Shown here: one piece after another, positions 29,197-38,111 of the stretch | Layout of the letters: each line of letters begins with the position of its first letter | How positions within the stretch are numbered: position 1 is the stretch's first letter | Assembly (NCBI RefSeq): GCF_019207025.1 | Contig: NZ_JAEEGC010000002.1 | Location: forward strand, 1-64,000 | DNA length: 64,000 nt | Direction of reading: 5' to 3' | Source of the DNA: Clostridium thailandense | Lineage (GTDB): Bacteria > Bacillota > Clostridia > Clostridiales > Clostridiaceae | The notes under the pieces: model-generated | What the model saw: only the letters and a program-made list of their open reading frames with translations | The model's database searches: none | Told to the model about the DNA's origin: nothing | Program-made: the position numbers and the translations under genes

Positions 29197-29504
29197 TTTA
29201 CCTATCTTCCTGATCTTTTTTGATAATTTTTAAGGTCATCCTATAGTAAAGTTGAGTATACTTAATCCCTGTTCTACTTTATCTGAAAACTGTATTTCAA
29301 TACTATCATATTGAATCCTGTCCACTTCACATTAAATATTTTAACTTATAAATACAAAAAATCGCTAAGCAATTTATCTGATTAGCGATTTTCTACTTAT
29401 AAATTTTGTTGATATTTTTTGTAACAATCTATTTTCTGAAAAACTTATTCTCTGTTTATTAAAAGTATATACTATAGTACCAAACCTATGAACAAATATT
29501 GTTA
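29197..29504. other. Intergenic region
   Basis: 308 nt with no gene apart from the terminator at 29357-29392. Confidence 0.4.
29357..29392 (-). terminator. Terminator after the VOC gene
   Basis: AAAATCGCTAA (29357-29367) pairs with TTAGCGATTTT (29382-29392), a perfect 11-bp stem. Confidence 0.8.
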
Positions 29505-29867
29505 TTAAATATTCTCTACAAACTGAATTTTTAATCCATTTGGATCTAATACATAGAAGAACTTAACATGTGGGTTTGGCTGAAATGGTCCACTATGTAT
29601 ATCAACTCCTTTTTCTTTAACAAAATTCATCATTTCATCCACTGACTCCACTTCAAAACCAAGGGAAATGTCTTTTCCAAAGCTTGCTTCCTTTGAAGCC
29701 TCATTACATATAAGCTCAACCTTTGTTTCCCCATCTCCTAAAAATGCTATTTCTCCTCCTGGTCCTGCATTAAATGTTCTTTCTACCTCAAGACCGACTA
29801 TTTCTTTATAAAACTTTAAAGATTCCTCCATGCTTTTAACCATTAATGTACACCAGCAAAATTTCAT
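29505..29867 (-). CDS. VOC (glyoxalase/dioxygenase) family protein
   Basis: 120 aa, a single pair of beta-alpha-beta-beta-beta modules of the vicinal-oxygen-chelate fold: MVKSMEESLKFYKEIVGLEV in the first half, and FYVLDPNGLKIQFVE as the C-terminal strand with the usual DPNG turn and metal-binding Glu. Could be lactoylglutathione-lyase-like or a resistance/isomerase protein; the substrate cannot be named. GGAGG sits before the ATG. It follows the alkyltransferase-like gene by about 30 nt in the same direction and may be cotranscribed. Confidence 0.88.
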   Translation of the reverse strand: MKFCWCTLMVKSMEESLKFYKEIVGLEVERTFNAGPGGEIAFLGDGETKVELICNEASKEASFGKDISLGFEVESVDEMMNFVKEKGVDIHSGPFQPNPHVKFFYVLDPNGLKIQFVENI

Positions 29868-29899
29868 AATTTAAATCCTCCCTAAATTAATTTTATTAA

Positions 29900-30211
29900 T
29901 TAAGTTCCACTCCACAAATGTTTTCTCAGGTCTACACATCCATTTTCCTTGAAAGTAACTCCTTCTGAAGCTAATATAGTCCTTTGAAGTTCCGATGAAC
30001 CAAAAACATATTCTGGCGACATCTCTCCCAGCCTGTTAACAACTCTATGGCAGGGTAAGTTAAGATCTCCTGGTGCTGATCTCATAGCCCAACCTACAAT
30101 TCTCGCACTTCTCGGTTCACCTAATAGCAAAGCTATCTGTCCATAGGTAGCTACCTTGCCCTCTGGTATCTGTGACACCATTTCATAGACCTCTAAAAAA
30201 AAACCTTCAAT
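29900..30211 (-). CDS. Alkyltransferase-like / MGMT-family DNA-binding protein
   Basis: 103 aa if started at ATT 30211 (I/M-EGFFLEVYE-MVSQIP), 93 aa from ATG 30181. It carries the MGMT DNA-binding domain: GKVATYGQIALLLGEPRSAR and the active-site block LPCHRVVN with the reactive Cys in PCHRV. The N-terminal ribonuclease-like domain of full MGMT is missing, as in short MGMT_ATL proteins. The ATT lies 8 nt after GGAGG and restores the FF-x-x-VY helix the family normally has; but ATG 30181 also has AGAGG 8 nt upstream, so the start is open. It would repair or flag O6-alkylguanine. Confidence 0.85.
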   Translation of the reverse strand: MEGFFLEVYEMVSQIPEGKVATYGQIALLLGEPRSARIVGWAMRSAPGDLNLPCHRVVNRLGEMSPEYVFGSSELQRTILASEGVTFKENGCVDLRKHLWSGT

Positions 30212-30568
30212 ATCATTTTCCTCCTTCCTTAAATTAGTTTAATCTTTAATCTTCAATATTATTAAGTAAATTAAATTTGCTTTTAACCATTCTTTTTGTG
30301 AACTAGCTTTATCTACATAATTACCATATTCAAAATTTGAATTTACATTTATTAATATCCATTTTATAATAAGTAATATACCAATTCAACCTGATAAGTG
30401 GAAATAATCCTAAGATTATCTAATACTTACACTAGTTAATATGTTTAATACAAACTTATCTCTTTTAGTTCCATCTATGACACTGTTTTTTAATTAAAAA
30501 GAAGAACTCTGACTCATGTATATTTAATAAATTCGAGAAGATTTGCGTCTACGCAGCAGTTACTACTC
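30212..30568. other. Intergenic region
   Basis: 357 nt with no convincing gene. A short palindrome TGCGTCTACGCA at about 30544-30555 lies just after the next sensor kinase gene; otherwise nothing stands out. Confidence 0.4.
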
Positions 30569-31993
30569 CTACTTACCAATTTCACAAATTATCCATTTGG
30601 GAAATTGTACTGTAAATATGCTCCCCTCTTCTTCTTTGCTTTCCACACTTATTTTTCCACCATGGGACTCTACTAAACTTTTAGTAATAGTCAGCCCTAT
30701 TCCTGAGCCACCTGTATTTTTATTTCGGGATAAATCAGTTCTATAAAACCTCTCAAAAATATAAGGTATATCTTTTTCTGGAATACCTATTCCATTATCT
30801 TGAACTTTAATACAAATGCCCTCCTTTTCTTTCTTAAGCTCTACTACTACTTTCCCCTGAGGTTTTAAATATTTGTAACCATTTGATAATAAGTTATGCA
30901 TTATCTGCTTCAACTTATCTTTATCCATATACACCCATACATTTTTATCAATATTAGACATAATAGTATGACTATTTTTTGAATATAAAGGTTCAAAGCT
31001 TGATATGGTTTTTTCTAATTCACTTGATAAGTTAAATTTTGTCTTATTCAGTTTTGAATCTGCTTGCTCTAATTTTGCTAAATTACGTAGATTATCTACT
31101 AAGCTTGTTAATCTTTCTATTTCATCATAAAAACCCTGAAGCCTTTCTTCTGTTGGTTCCCATATTCCATCTAATAATGCTTCTATATGAGTTTTAAGCG
31201 TAGTAAGGGGAGTTCTAATTTCATGTGCCATATCAGAAGTCATTCTTTTTCTAAGCATTTCCTGATTTTGCAAAGTTTCTGCTAAATAATTTATTGAAGC
31301 AGATAATTCTTCTATTTCCTTAGTTTTACTTTTAATATCCGAGCGAACAGCTAAATTCCCTTTTCTCATTTCATTAGCAGTTTTAGTTATTTTAACTAAT
31401 GGTTTCGTAATCTGTTTAGCTAAAATAAAGCTTATTCCTAATCCAAACATTAATGCAATGAAACCTGAAAGTATAAAAGAATGATTCAATGTCATTTTAA
31501 AAGTCAGTGCTCCTTGACTTAGATATGAGGTTCCAAAATATCCAACAACTATTGTACCAATATTTTTTTTATCTTTTACTAAAGGATGTGTCTCTTCTTT
31601 GTATTCTCCTACACTCATATTAGAATACTTACCCATTCCATTTTGCATCATGTTTCCCATCATTGATTCCATCATGTTTTTATGCTGAAGATGAGAATTA
31701 CCTGAATCAAATATTATATTCCCATTTATATCTTTAACTTGTATATAAAGTTCTTCTAATACTGCATATCGTAGTAATTCGTCTTTATTGGAATTCGTAA
31801 ATCCAGTTTTATCATTATATAAATCCTGAGCAGTAACTACGATTTTATTCACTTTATCTTTGTGCTCATCTACTAAATAATTATTGAACTTTTTTCCCAC
31901 CATATAATTTGAAATAAAGCCTGCTATTAATATGGCACCTACTACAGTGAGAAGAAAACCTACAGATAACTTTTTCATCAAGGACATTTTCAC
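30569..31993 (-). CDS. Sensor histidine kinase
   Basis: 474 aa from GTG 31993 (GGTGG 6 nt upstream); ATG 31987 is nearly as good. Membrane segment at about 8-30, an extracytoplasmic sensor with a Met/Asn-rich stretch (MMESMMGNMMQNGMGKYSNM), a second membrane segment at about 165-190, HAMP, HisKA with MTSDMAHEIRTPLTTLKTHI (phospho-His) and ATPase with VQDNGIGIPEKDIPY and GGSGIGLTITKSL. The Met-rich loop could bind a soft metal such as copper, but this is inference. It follows its response regulator by about 55 nt and is a paralogue of the kinase at 34892. Confidence 0.93.
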   Translation of the reverse strand: MKMSLMKKLSVGFLLTVVGAILIAGFISNYMVGKKFNNYLVDEHKDKVNKIVVTAQDLYNDKTGFTNSNKDELLRYAVLEELYIQVKDINGNIIFDSGNSHLQHKNMMESMMGNMMQNGMGKYSNMSVGEYKEETHPLVKDKKNIGTIVVGYFGTSYLSQGALTFKMTLNHSFILSGFIALMFGLGISFILAKQITKPLVKITKTANEMRKGNLAVRSDIKSKTKEIEELSASINYLAETLQNQEMLRKRMTSDMAHEIRTPLTTLKTHIEALLDGIWEPTEERLQGFYDEIERLTSLVDNLRNLAKLEQADSKLNKTKFNLSSELEKTISSFEPLYSKNSHTIMSNIDKNVWVYMDKDKLKQIMHNLLSNGYKYLKPQGKVVVELKKEKEGICIKVQDNGIGIPEKDIPYIFERFYRTDLSRNKNTGGSGIGLTITKSLVESHGGKISVESKEEEGSIFTVQFPKWIICEIGK

Positions 31994-32049
31994 TTTAGTC
32001 CACCCCACTTATTATAAACCTAGAATATTTTAAATTATTATGACTCTTG

Positions 32050-32745
32050 TTAATTTACAAATTTATACCCCATACCGTATACAGTAATAATATATTTAGG
32101 GTCTTTATGGTTATCCTCTATTTTTTGTCTTATATTTTTTATATGACTATCAATTGTCCTGTCAAAACCTTCATATTCTACTCCAAAAGCTTTTTGCACT
32201 AAGTGTTCCCTTGAAAACACTTGACCTGGATTCGTTAATAATGCTAACAGTATTTTAAATTCATTAGTAGTTAAGTTTATGTTCACACCAGCTTTTTTTA
32301 CTTTCATTTTATTTACATCTACCTCTAAATCACCATTATTAAAAATCAAATAATCAGCAAGAGGACTGGACTCTCTGTACGACCTTCTAATTAAGGCCTT
32401 TACTCTTCCAACTAACTCACGAACACTAAAAGGCTTAGTCAAATAATCATCTGCTCCAATAGCCAAACCTTCAATTTTATCGTCTTCTTCTGATTTTGCT
32501 GTTAACATAATTATAGGTATATCTGATGCTGCTCTTATTTTATTACAAATCTCTTCTCCTGATATCTTAGGCAGCATTAAATCTAGAACCACTAAATGTA
32601 TTACTTCACTCTTAAATAATTTTAATGCTTTCTCACCATCTTCAGCAGTTAGCACCTCAAAGCCTTCTTTTTTTAAATAAGCTTCTACTACTTCAACAAT
32701 CTTAGGTTCATCATCCACTACTAATATTGTCTTTTTATCACTCAT
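32050..32745 (-). CDS. OmpR-family response regulator
   Basis: 231 aa from ATG 32745, with GAGG 8 nt upstream (the frame extends to a GTG inside the ribosome site). Receiver at 4-118 (ILVVDDEPKI; phospho-Asp in LVVLDLMLPKISG; Lys in YLTKPF), winged helix at about 130-230 (LTTNEFKILLALLTNPGQVF, VYGMGYKFVN). Paired with the Met-rich sensor kinase that follows. Confidence 0.94.
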   Translation of the reverse strand: MSDKKTILVVDDEPKIVEVVEAYLKKEGFEVLTAEDGEKALKLFKSEVIHLVVLDLMLPKISGEEICNKIRAASDIPIIMLTAKSEEDDKIEGLAIGADDYLTKPFSVRELVGRVKALIRRSYRESSPLADYLIFNNGDLEVDVNKMKVKKAGVNINLTTNEFKILLALLTNPGQVFSREHLVQKAFGVEYEGFDRTIDSHIKNIRQKIEDNHKDPKYIITVYGMGYKFVN

Positions 32746-32822
32746 CGTTAACACCTCTTTATCATAGAATCTTTTTTTAATTTTATCATATGTTATATAT
32801 TTATTATCAATAAATATAAATG

Positions 32823-32851
32823 CACCCTCTAGTTTTAAAAACTAAAGGGTG
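32823..32851. terminator. Hairpin between SHOCT gene and response regulator
   Basis: CACCCT-C-TAGTTTT pairs with AAAACTA-A-AGGGTG (one mismatch). It sits after the SHOCT gene and before the next promoter; the T-run is modest. Confidence 0.5.
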
Positions 32852-32881
32852 GCTCAGTTAGCTCTTTTTGAATTAAGTTAT

Positions 32882-33115
32882 CTATCTTTTCTGTGTTATA
32901 ATAGTTCTTCTCTTAGTATATTCTTCTTCGCTAATTTCTCCACTAGCAAACTTTTCATCAAGTATTTTTAAAGACCCACTAGAGTTTGTTGTATAACTTT
33001 TTATAAGTTTAAATCCAAGTACTATTAAAACTATGAATACTAATATTCTAAAACCCATCATCATAGGCATCCATGAGTTAAATCCAAAACCTGAACTTCC
33101 AAATCTACAAAACAT
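32882..33115 (-). CDS. Small SHOCT-domain membrane protein
   Basis: 77 aa from ATG 33115, which has GGAGGAGG upstream. A Phe/Gly/Met-rich start, one membrane segment (FRILVFIVLIVLGFKLIKSY), then a C-terminal SHOCT motif (LKILDEKFASGEISEEEYTK, ending in RR). SHOCT is a short helical module found at the C-terminus of many small membrane proteins, thought to mediate oligomerisation. It lies between two two-component systems and may be regulated by them. Confidence 0.85.
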   Translation of the reverse strand: MFCRFGSSGFGFNSWMPMMMGFRILVFIVLIVLGFKLIKSYTTNSSGSLKILDEKFASGEISEEEYTKRRTIITQKR

Positions 33116-33227
33116 AATAATTCCTCCTCCTATAAACATTAATTTTTTAATCTTTTATTTGAGTTAATTATAAATTGTAACTGTGGAGAAATTATGGAGA
33201 AATTCATTTTCTAAAATATTTTACTGA

Positions 33228-34274
33228 TTATTTAACTCTACGAGCTGTTATATAATCTCTTCTATCAATTGGTGAAATCTTAACTACATCTCCAGTATGA
33301 GGAGCATGTATCATCGCACCGTTACCTACGTATATTCCCATATGTGTAGGGTTACCACCTTTGCCAAAGAAAACCAAGTCTCCTAGCTGTAATTGATCTC
33401 TTGATACACCTACTCCATCTTTTATCTGATCATATGTAGTTCTCCCTACAGAAATTCCAAAGTGGCTATATACATATTGAGTAAAACCGGAACAATCAAA
33501 CCCACTTGGTGTAGTTCCTCCCCATAAATATGGTGTTCCTAGAAAATTTGAAGCGTATGCTACAACATTATCATTACTTATAGGTGAGCCTCCCCTTGAT
33601 AGAGTTATCTTAGGTGCTGCATACCTTATGTTAGTAACTTGCTTCACAGCTACACTTACTGAAGCTTGTTCAACTGCTGCATATTGTCTTTGTTGTTCTT
33701 TAGCCTGTACAATTAACTTTTTCTGATCGTCTTTATTTTTATTAAGTTCATTTAATTTTCTTTCATTTTCTGATTTCAAGGCTAATAATTTTTGATTTTC
33801 TGCTTTTAATTTATTCGTTTTATCAGCAATATTCTTTTGCTTTATCTCATAATTTGAAATGATTTTGTTATCAAAACTTATAATTCTGCTAACCATATCG
33901 ACTTTCGAAATAAAGTCTTCAATTCCATTAGAATCTAGAAGCATACCTAAGTATCCAGTAGATCCATTTATGTAAAGTACTCTCATTCTCTTACTAAATA
34001 GTTCTTGTTCCTTTTTTATGTCATTTTCAGCTGTCTTTAATTCATTTTCTGAATTCTTAATATCCTTTTCTTTTATTTGAATTTGTTTTTTATTATCATT
34101 GATTTTGTCCATTACATCTTCTATTTGGTTGTCCAAATTTTCTATGTTTCTTTCAAGCTCTTGAACCTTTGAATATGAAATGTTGTTATTTGATGTCGGT
34201 TGTGCAAAAACCACACCATTCATTGTTACTGTAAATGCTAATATCATTAAAAGCTGCTTTAATTTTTTATTCAA
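33228..34274 (-). CDS. Secreted NlpC/P60 peptidoglycan endopeptidase
   Basis: 348 aa. Signal peptide 1-25 (cut after VFA-Q), a long coiled coil at about 30-200 like those of PcsB/CwlO proteins, and a C-terminal NlpC/P60 domain with FLGTPYLWGG, catalytic Cys in FDCSGFTQYVY, His in PTHMGIYVGNG and the third residue region at MIHAPH. It would cut the gamma-D-Glu-diamino-acid bond in peptidoglycan stem peptides; the coiled coil suggests FtsEX-like activation, as known for relatives. It lies between two two-component systems, whose signal could be cell-wall stress. Confidence 0.93.
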   Translation of the reverse strand: MNKKLKQLLMILAFTVTMNGVVFAQPTSNNNISYSKVQELERNIENLDNQIEDVMDKINDNKKQIQIKEKDIKNSENELKTAENDIKKEQELFSKRMRVLYINGSTGYLGMLLDSNGIEDFISKVDMVSRIISFDNKIISNYEIKQKNIADKTNKLKAENQKLLALKSENERKLNELNKNKDDQKKLIVQAKEQQRQYAAVEQASVSVAVKQVTNIRYAAPKITLSRGGSPISNDNVVAYASNFLGTPYLWGGTTPSGFDCSGFTQYVYSHFGISVGRTTYDQIKDGVGVSRDQLQLGDLVFFGKGGNPTHMGIYVGNGAMIHAPHTGDVVKISPIDRRDYITARRVK

Positions 34275-34530
34275 TGTTATCTCTCCTAACTTTAAGGTTT
34301 ATTTAGTACTAATATGTAAATTAATACATTTATGCCAAATAATACATTTCATTGAATTGACATAATCTCATATTAGGTATTTTACCAAAATACCCAAAGA
34401 TTTGGAATGTCACAATTTATTCCAATTTATCAAAACATACATTATTTTACATTATACAAGAATTTTATGTAGATTTTATGTAGACTTTTATAGATTCCAT
34501 AATTATTTATATCAAACCACAAGTAAAATA

Positions 34531-34566
34531 AAAAATCTGAAATGTAGTATGACATCTCAGATTTTT
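34531..34566 (-). terminator. Terminator after the 50-codon small gene
   Basis: AAAAATCTGAAATGT (34531-34545) pairs with ACATCTCAGATTTTT (34552-34566) with one mismatch; minus-strand tail TTATTTTACTT. Confidence 0.7.
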
Positions 34567-34618
34567 GTTTTTTATATAACTCATAATTCTTCAAGTTTTA
34601 ATTATTTTAAAGTAAACC

Positions 34619-34771
34619 TTACTCATCTGACAACTCTTTCTCCTTAGAAGTTAAACTAGATCTTTGTATATTAGGATAATCACAACTTCCAGATTCATTT
34701 ACTCCATGTTCTAATTTATTTAAGATTTTATTTTTTTTAGATTCTATTTCATCTTTATCTCTATCTGACAT
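34619..34771 (-). CDS. Small hypothetical protein, 50 aa
   Basis: 50 codons from ATG 34771 to TAA, with GGGAGGAAG 6-7 nt upstream and a terminator about 55 nt downstream. The product is very charged (begins MSDRDKDEIESKKNKILNKL, ends SKEKELSDE) and contains one Cys. No family is recognised. A good ribosome site plus terminator make it a likely real small gene. It sits between the NlpC/P60 gene and the second two-component system. Confidence 0.6.
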   Translation of the reverse strand: MSDRDKDEIESKKNKILNKLEHGVNESGSCDYPNIQRSSLTSKEKELSDE

Positions 34772-34891
34772 TTACGACTTCCTCCCTAATTATTTTTTAT
34801 ATTGATGCTTCTAAATTTTATTTTTCTCTAAATTCTTAACTTTATTCAAAATATGAAGAGTACTATATGATTACTACTAAACAATAAGATT

Positions 34892-36259
34892 TTAATCAAA
34901 ATCTTTAAATCGTATAGTAAATATGGACCCTTTACCTACTTCACTTTGAGCTTCAATAGAAGCTGAATGTAAAGTTAAAATATCCTTTACTATAGTTAAT
35001 CCAATTCCACTTCCCTCTATTTTATTTCTGCTCTTATCTCCTCTATAAAGTCTTTCAAATATAAAAGGTAAATCTTCTTTACTAATTCCAATTCCAGTAT
35101 CTCTTATACTGACAATAATATCCTCTTTATCTTTAGTTAAATTTATCCAAACCTTTCCACCATAATTTGAGAATTTTACTGCATTAGATAAAAGATTAAT
35201 AAATACCTGTTTTAATTTACTTTCATCACCAATTACACCATAGTTTTTATCCGGTTTTATATTAAATACTAAATCTATATTCTTTTCTTTTAATGCGATT
35301 GAAAAATCATCACATACCAAAGATAACAGCTGATCTAATAATACTTTCTCTTTATCAATAGAAACTGTCTCTTCTTCAAACTTCTTTAGAGTATTTAGGT
35401 TATTTAAAAGTTTTCCAAACCTAATCACCTCATCATTTAATCCCATCAATTGTTCTGTATTTACTGGAATGATTCCATCAATCATAGCTTCTAAGTTATT
35501 TTGAAGAATATTTAGTGGAGTCCTTATTTCATGGGAAATATCAGAGACTAGTCTTTTTCTTAACAAATCCTGATGATTAAGTTTCTCTCCTAAGGAATTT
35601 ATACTGCTTCTAAGTTTTTCAATCTCCAATATATTTGTATCCACATTAGTTCTAGAATTATAATCTCCATTAGATAGTTTTACTGATACATTTGATACTT
35701 CTCTAATAGGTACTGAAAACTGTTTTGAAATATACAGACTGATAATTATTACAATAAGAAGACTTAAAAAAATACTAGCAATAATTCCTTTATTAATGGA
35801 TAACTTAAAATTCACATCTTCAGCAGATAGCAATACTGAGGAATATTGGCCTATCTGTACATAACCAACAACGCTTCCATTGTAGTTAATTGGGAAATTA
35901 TTCGTGGTAAAAACTCCACTTTTATTATCTAAAGCTTTAAAATGCTCTTTTTCTTTAATATCATTTGGATCCATCATCCAAACCAACCTTTTACTTGAAT
36001 CTAAGAGAGTTATACAATAATTACTCATATATGCCTCATGCTTCATTTCACTTCCTGAATCTACTGTCCATTTTTTATCTCTTTTATAAACCTCTTGAAA
36101 ATACTGCACTATTCTATCATTTCTTTTATTTTGGTTATTTACCATGTATTCACTAAACTTATTACTTATTGTAGTATTTACAAAAATAGCAGTTAGAAGT
36201 GCTGCTAATATAGAGCAAACTAAAATTATAATACTTAACTTTCGTCTAATACTATACAT
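34892..36259 (-). CDS. Sensor histidine kinase
   Basis: 455 aa from ATG 36259, which overlaps the response-regulator stop (TGATG). Membrane segment at about 9-28, extracytoplasmic sensor to about 155, second membrane segment at about 163-182, HAMP, HisKA with LVSDISHEIRTPLNILQNNL (phospho-His) and ATPase with IRDTGIGISKEDLPF and EGSGIGLTIVKDI. It is a paralogue of the kinase at 30569, but its sensor loop is not Met-rich. Translationally coupled to its regulator. Confidence 0.94.
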   Translation of the reverse strand: MYSIRRKLSIIILVCSILAALLTAIFVNTTISNKFSEYMVNNQNKRNDRIVQYFQEVYKRDKKWTVDSGSEMKHEAYMSNYCITLLDSSKRLVWMMDPNDIKEKEHFKALDNKSGVFTTNNFPINYNGSVVGYVQIGQYSSVLLSAEDVNFKLSINKGIIASIFLSLLIVIIISLYISKQFSVPIREVSNVSVKLSNGDYNSRTNVDTNILEIEKLRSSINSLGEKLNHQDLLRKRLVSDISHEIRTPLNILQNNLEAMIDGIIPVNTEQLMGLNDEVIRFGKLLNNLNTLKKFEEETVSIDKEKVLLDQLLSLVCDDFSIALKEKNIDLVFNIKPDKNYGVIGDESKLKQVFINLLSNAVKFSNYGGKVWINLTKDKEDIIVSIRDTGIGISKEDLPFIFERLYRGDKSRNKIEGSGIGLTIVKDILTLHSASIEAQSEVGKGSIFTIRFKDFD

Positions 36260-36942
36260 CAACTCTCATCACCAAACTTATATCCTAACCTTGTAACTGT
36301 CAAAATATATTTAGGATTTTTGCTGTCTTCTTCTATTTTCTTTCTAATATTTTTTATATGAACATCTACAGTCCTGTCAAATCCATCAAAATCCATACCA
36401 AATACCCTATCAATTAATTGTTCTCTACTAAGAACTTTTCCTTTATTTATTGCAAGTACATATAAAATATCAAATTCATTAGGCGTAAGGGATATTTCTT
36501 GTCCTCTAACTTTTATAATTCTACTGTCTTTGTATATTTGTATATTTTCATTATCTAAAGATAAAACTAGACTTTCGTTTGCTCCTAACCGTCTAAATAA
36601 AGCATTAACTCTAGCAACTAATTCCCTTGGACTAAAAGGTTTAACTAAATACTCATCTGCACCTATATTTAGGCCCTCTATTCTGTCTTCTAATGAAGAT
36701 TTAGCTGTAACCATAAATACATGCACATCAGACTTATCTCTTATAATTTTGCATATTTCCTCTCCTTGAATATCTGGCAACATTAAATCAAGTATTACCA
36801 AACTAAACTCCATTGAATCAAAGAGTTCTAAGGCTTTTAGCCCAGTTATTGAGGTATATACTTCATAACCTTCCTTTTCTAAATATGCCTTTTGAATATT
36901 AGATACCTTTTCCTCATCTTCTACTATTAAAATTTTATTCAT
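36259..36942 (-). CDS. OmpR-family response regulator
   Basis: 227 aa from ATG 36942, with GAGG 8 nt upstream. Receiver at 1-116 (ILIVEDEEKV; phospho-Asp in LVILDLMLPDIQG; Lys in YLVKPF) and winged helix at about 130-227 (LTPNEFDILYVLAINKGKVL, VTRLGYKFG). Coupled to the kinase by an overlapping stop/start. Closely related to the regulator at 32050. Confidence 0.94.
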   Translation of the reverse strand: MNKILIVEDEEKVSNIQKAYLEKEGYEVYTSITGLKALELFDSMEFSLVILDLMLPDIQGEEICKIIRDKSDVHVFMVTAKSSLEDRIEGLNIGADEYLVKPFSPRELVARVNALFRRLGANESLVLSLDNENIQIYKDSRIIKVRGQEISLTPNEFDILYVLAINKGKVLSREQLIDRVFGMDFDGFDRTVDVHIKNIRKKIEEDSKNPKYILTVTRLGYKFGDES

Positions 36943-37162
36943 GTTACTCACCTCAATTTTATATTGTAAAAAACTAATTCTTTTATTAATTCTTATAATA
37001 ACTAAATTTTATAAAGATTATATGTAGATTATACTGTTATATAAACTTTATAGTGTTCTTCTAAATTAGATACACTTTAAAGTTTGTTACTAAGAAACTT
37101 TATAAAATTGTCTGGATTTTTGCCAATTATTCGAACCTTTTCACCTTTTGTCGCTGGAATAG

Positions 37163-37269
37163 GTAGAATTATACGCAGAGAGGTTATCAAAGCTAAAGTA
37201 ACCTATAAAAATTTTTATAGTGCTAAAGCTTGATAACCTCTCTCGGAGCATAATTCTACTCTCGGTCGT
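37163..37269 (+). repeat. Interspersed structured repeat element (copy R4)
   Basis: Outer stem GTAGAATTAT (37163-37172) pairs with ATAATTCTAC (37250-37259); inner stem GAGAGGTTATCAAAGCT (37178-37194) pairs with AGCTTGATAACCTCTC (37227-37242). Tail CGGAGCATAATTCTACTCTC and CGGTCGT. Relative to R3 the stems differ by paired changes that keep base pairing. The 5' TATAGATAC head is not clear in this copy. Confidence 0.7.
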
Positions 37270-37325
37270 CTTTGCCTAAATACAACATCCCCATTTTTAT
37301 CACCGCTCAGAATCGTAAAATATGA

Positions 37326-38111
37326 TTAATCTTGCTTCCAGACAATTTTAGAAGATAAAATTGTTGACGTTATAAATGCAGTAACAGGTATAATAAGTAT
37401 AATTCCTATTCCACCGCATAGAATTTGAAATACTTCTGAACAAAACACTTTTGCATTCAATACATCTCCTACCGAATAATTAAGTTCACTAAAATATATT
37501 ATTAATGTCATAAATCCACCTATGTATGCAAAGAGCAATGTATTTGTCATTGTACCTAAAATATCTTTACCAATATTCATTCCTGATTTAAATATGCTGC
37601 GTTTTGTTTCAGACAAATCACTTTTATATATCTCAAACATTGACGAGGATATGGATATTGATACATCAATAATTGCACCTAATAACCCAATTAGAACTTG
37701 ACAAATAACTATCTTTCCAAAATTCAACTGAACATAAATAGAAAGGCCTGTAAGAGTTTCAGATTGCTCTGGACCAAATCCCTGTATTCTTGCATCATTT
37801 CCTATTTTATAGGTTATAAGCATTGTTAATAGCACAACTACAGTAACTGATATTAAAGACGAGATTGTCTTTATATTAAAGCCATTAATATAAATTAAAC
37901 TAATATAGGTTATGATAATGCAGCCAATCATCGTTACTTTAATTGGATCAAATCTGATATCTATAAATATAAACATAATAAACAAAATTACAAAGTTCAT
38001 TAATAAGGTAAAAAATGATCTCAATCCTCTTTTGCCTCCAAATATAACCATTAAAACAAACAAAATAATTAACAGCATCCAAGATACATTCATAATTTTA
38101 AACTTCTCCAA
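37326..38111 (-). CDS. YibE/F-like membrane protein
   Basis: 261 aa with about seven membrane segments. The family signature blocks are VLIGLLGAIIDVSISISSSM (near residue 140) and GKDILGTMTNTLLFAYIGG (near 185). YibE/F proteins have no established function. Its start overlaps the end of the other YibE/F gene (14 nt), so the pair is translationally coupled; both carry the GAI-x-D-x-SISISSS and GTM-x-NTL-FAYI motifs, so they arose by duplication and may form a two-subunit complex. Confidence 0.85.
   Translation of the reverse strand: MEKFKIMNVSWMLLIILFVLMVIFGGKRGLRSFFTLLMNFVILFIMFIFIDIRFDPIKVTMIGCIIITYISLIYINGFNIKTISSLISVTVVVLLTMLITYKIGNDARIQGFGPEQSETLTGLSIYVQLNFGKIVICQVLIGLLGAIIDVSISISSSMFEIYKSDLSETKRSIFKSGMNIGKDILGTMTNTLLFAYIGGFMTLIIYFSELNYSVGDVLNAKVFCSEVFQILCGGIGIILIIPVTAFITSTILSSKIVWKQD

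Noticed and set aside
30191-30211. Frameshift in the nine-T run of the alkyltransferase-like gene
   Set aside because: The ATG at about 30217 would need an extra T to be in frame, but the ATT at 30211 is already in frame with the conserved protein, so no frameshift is needed.
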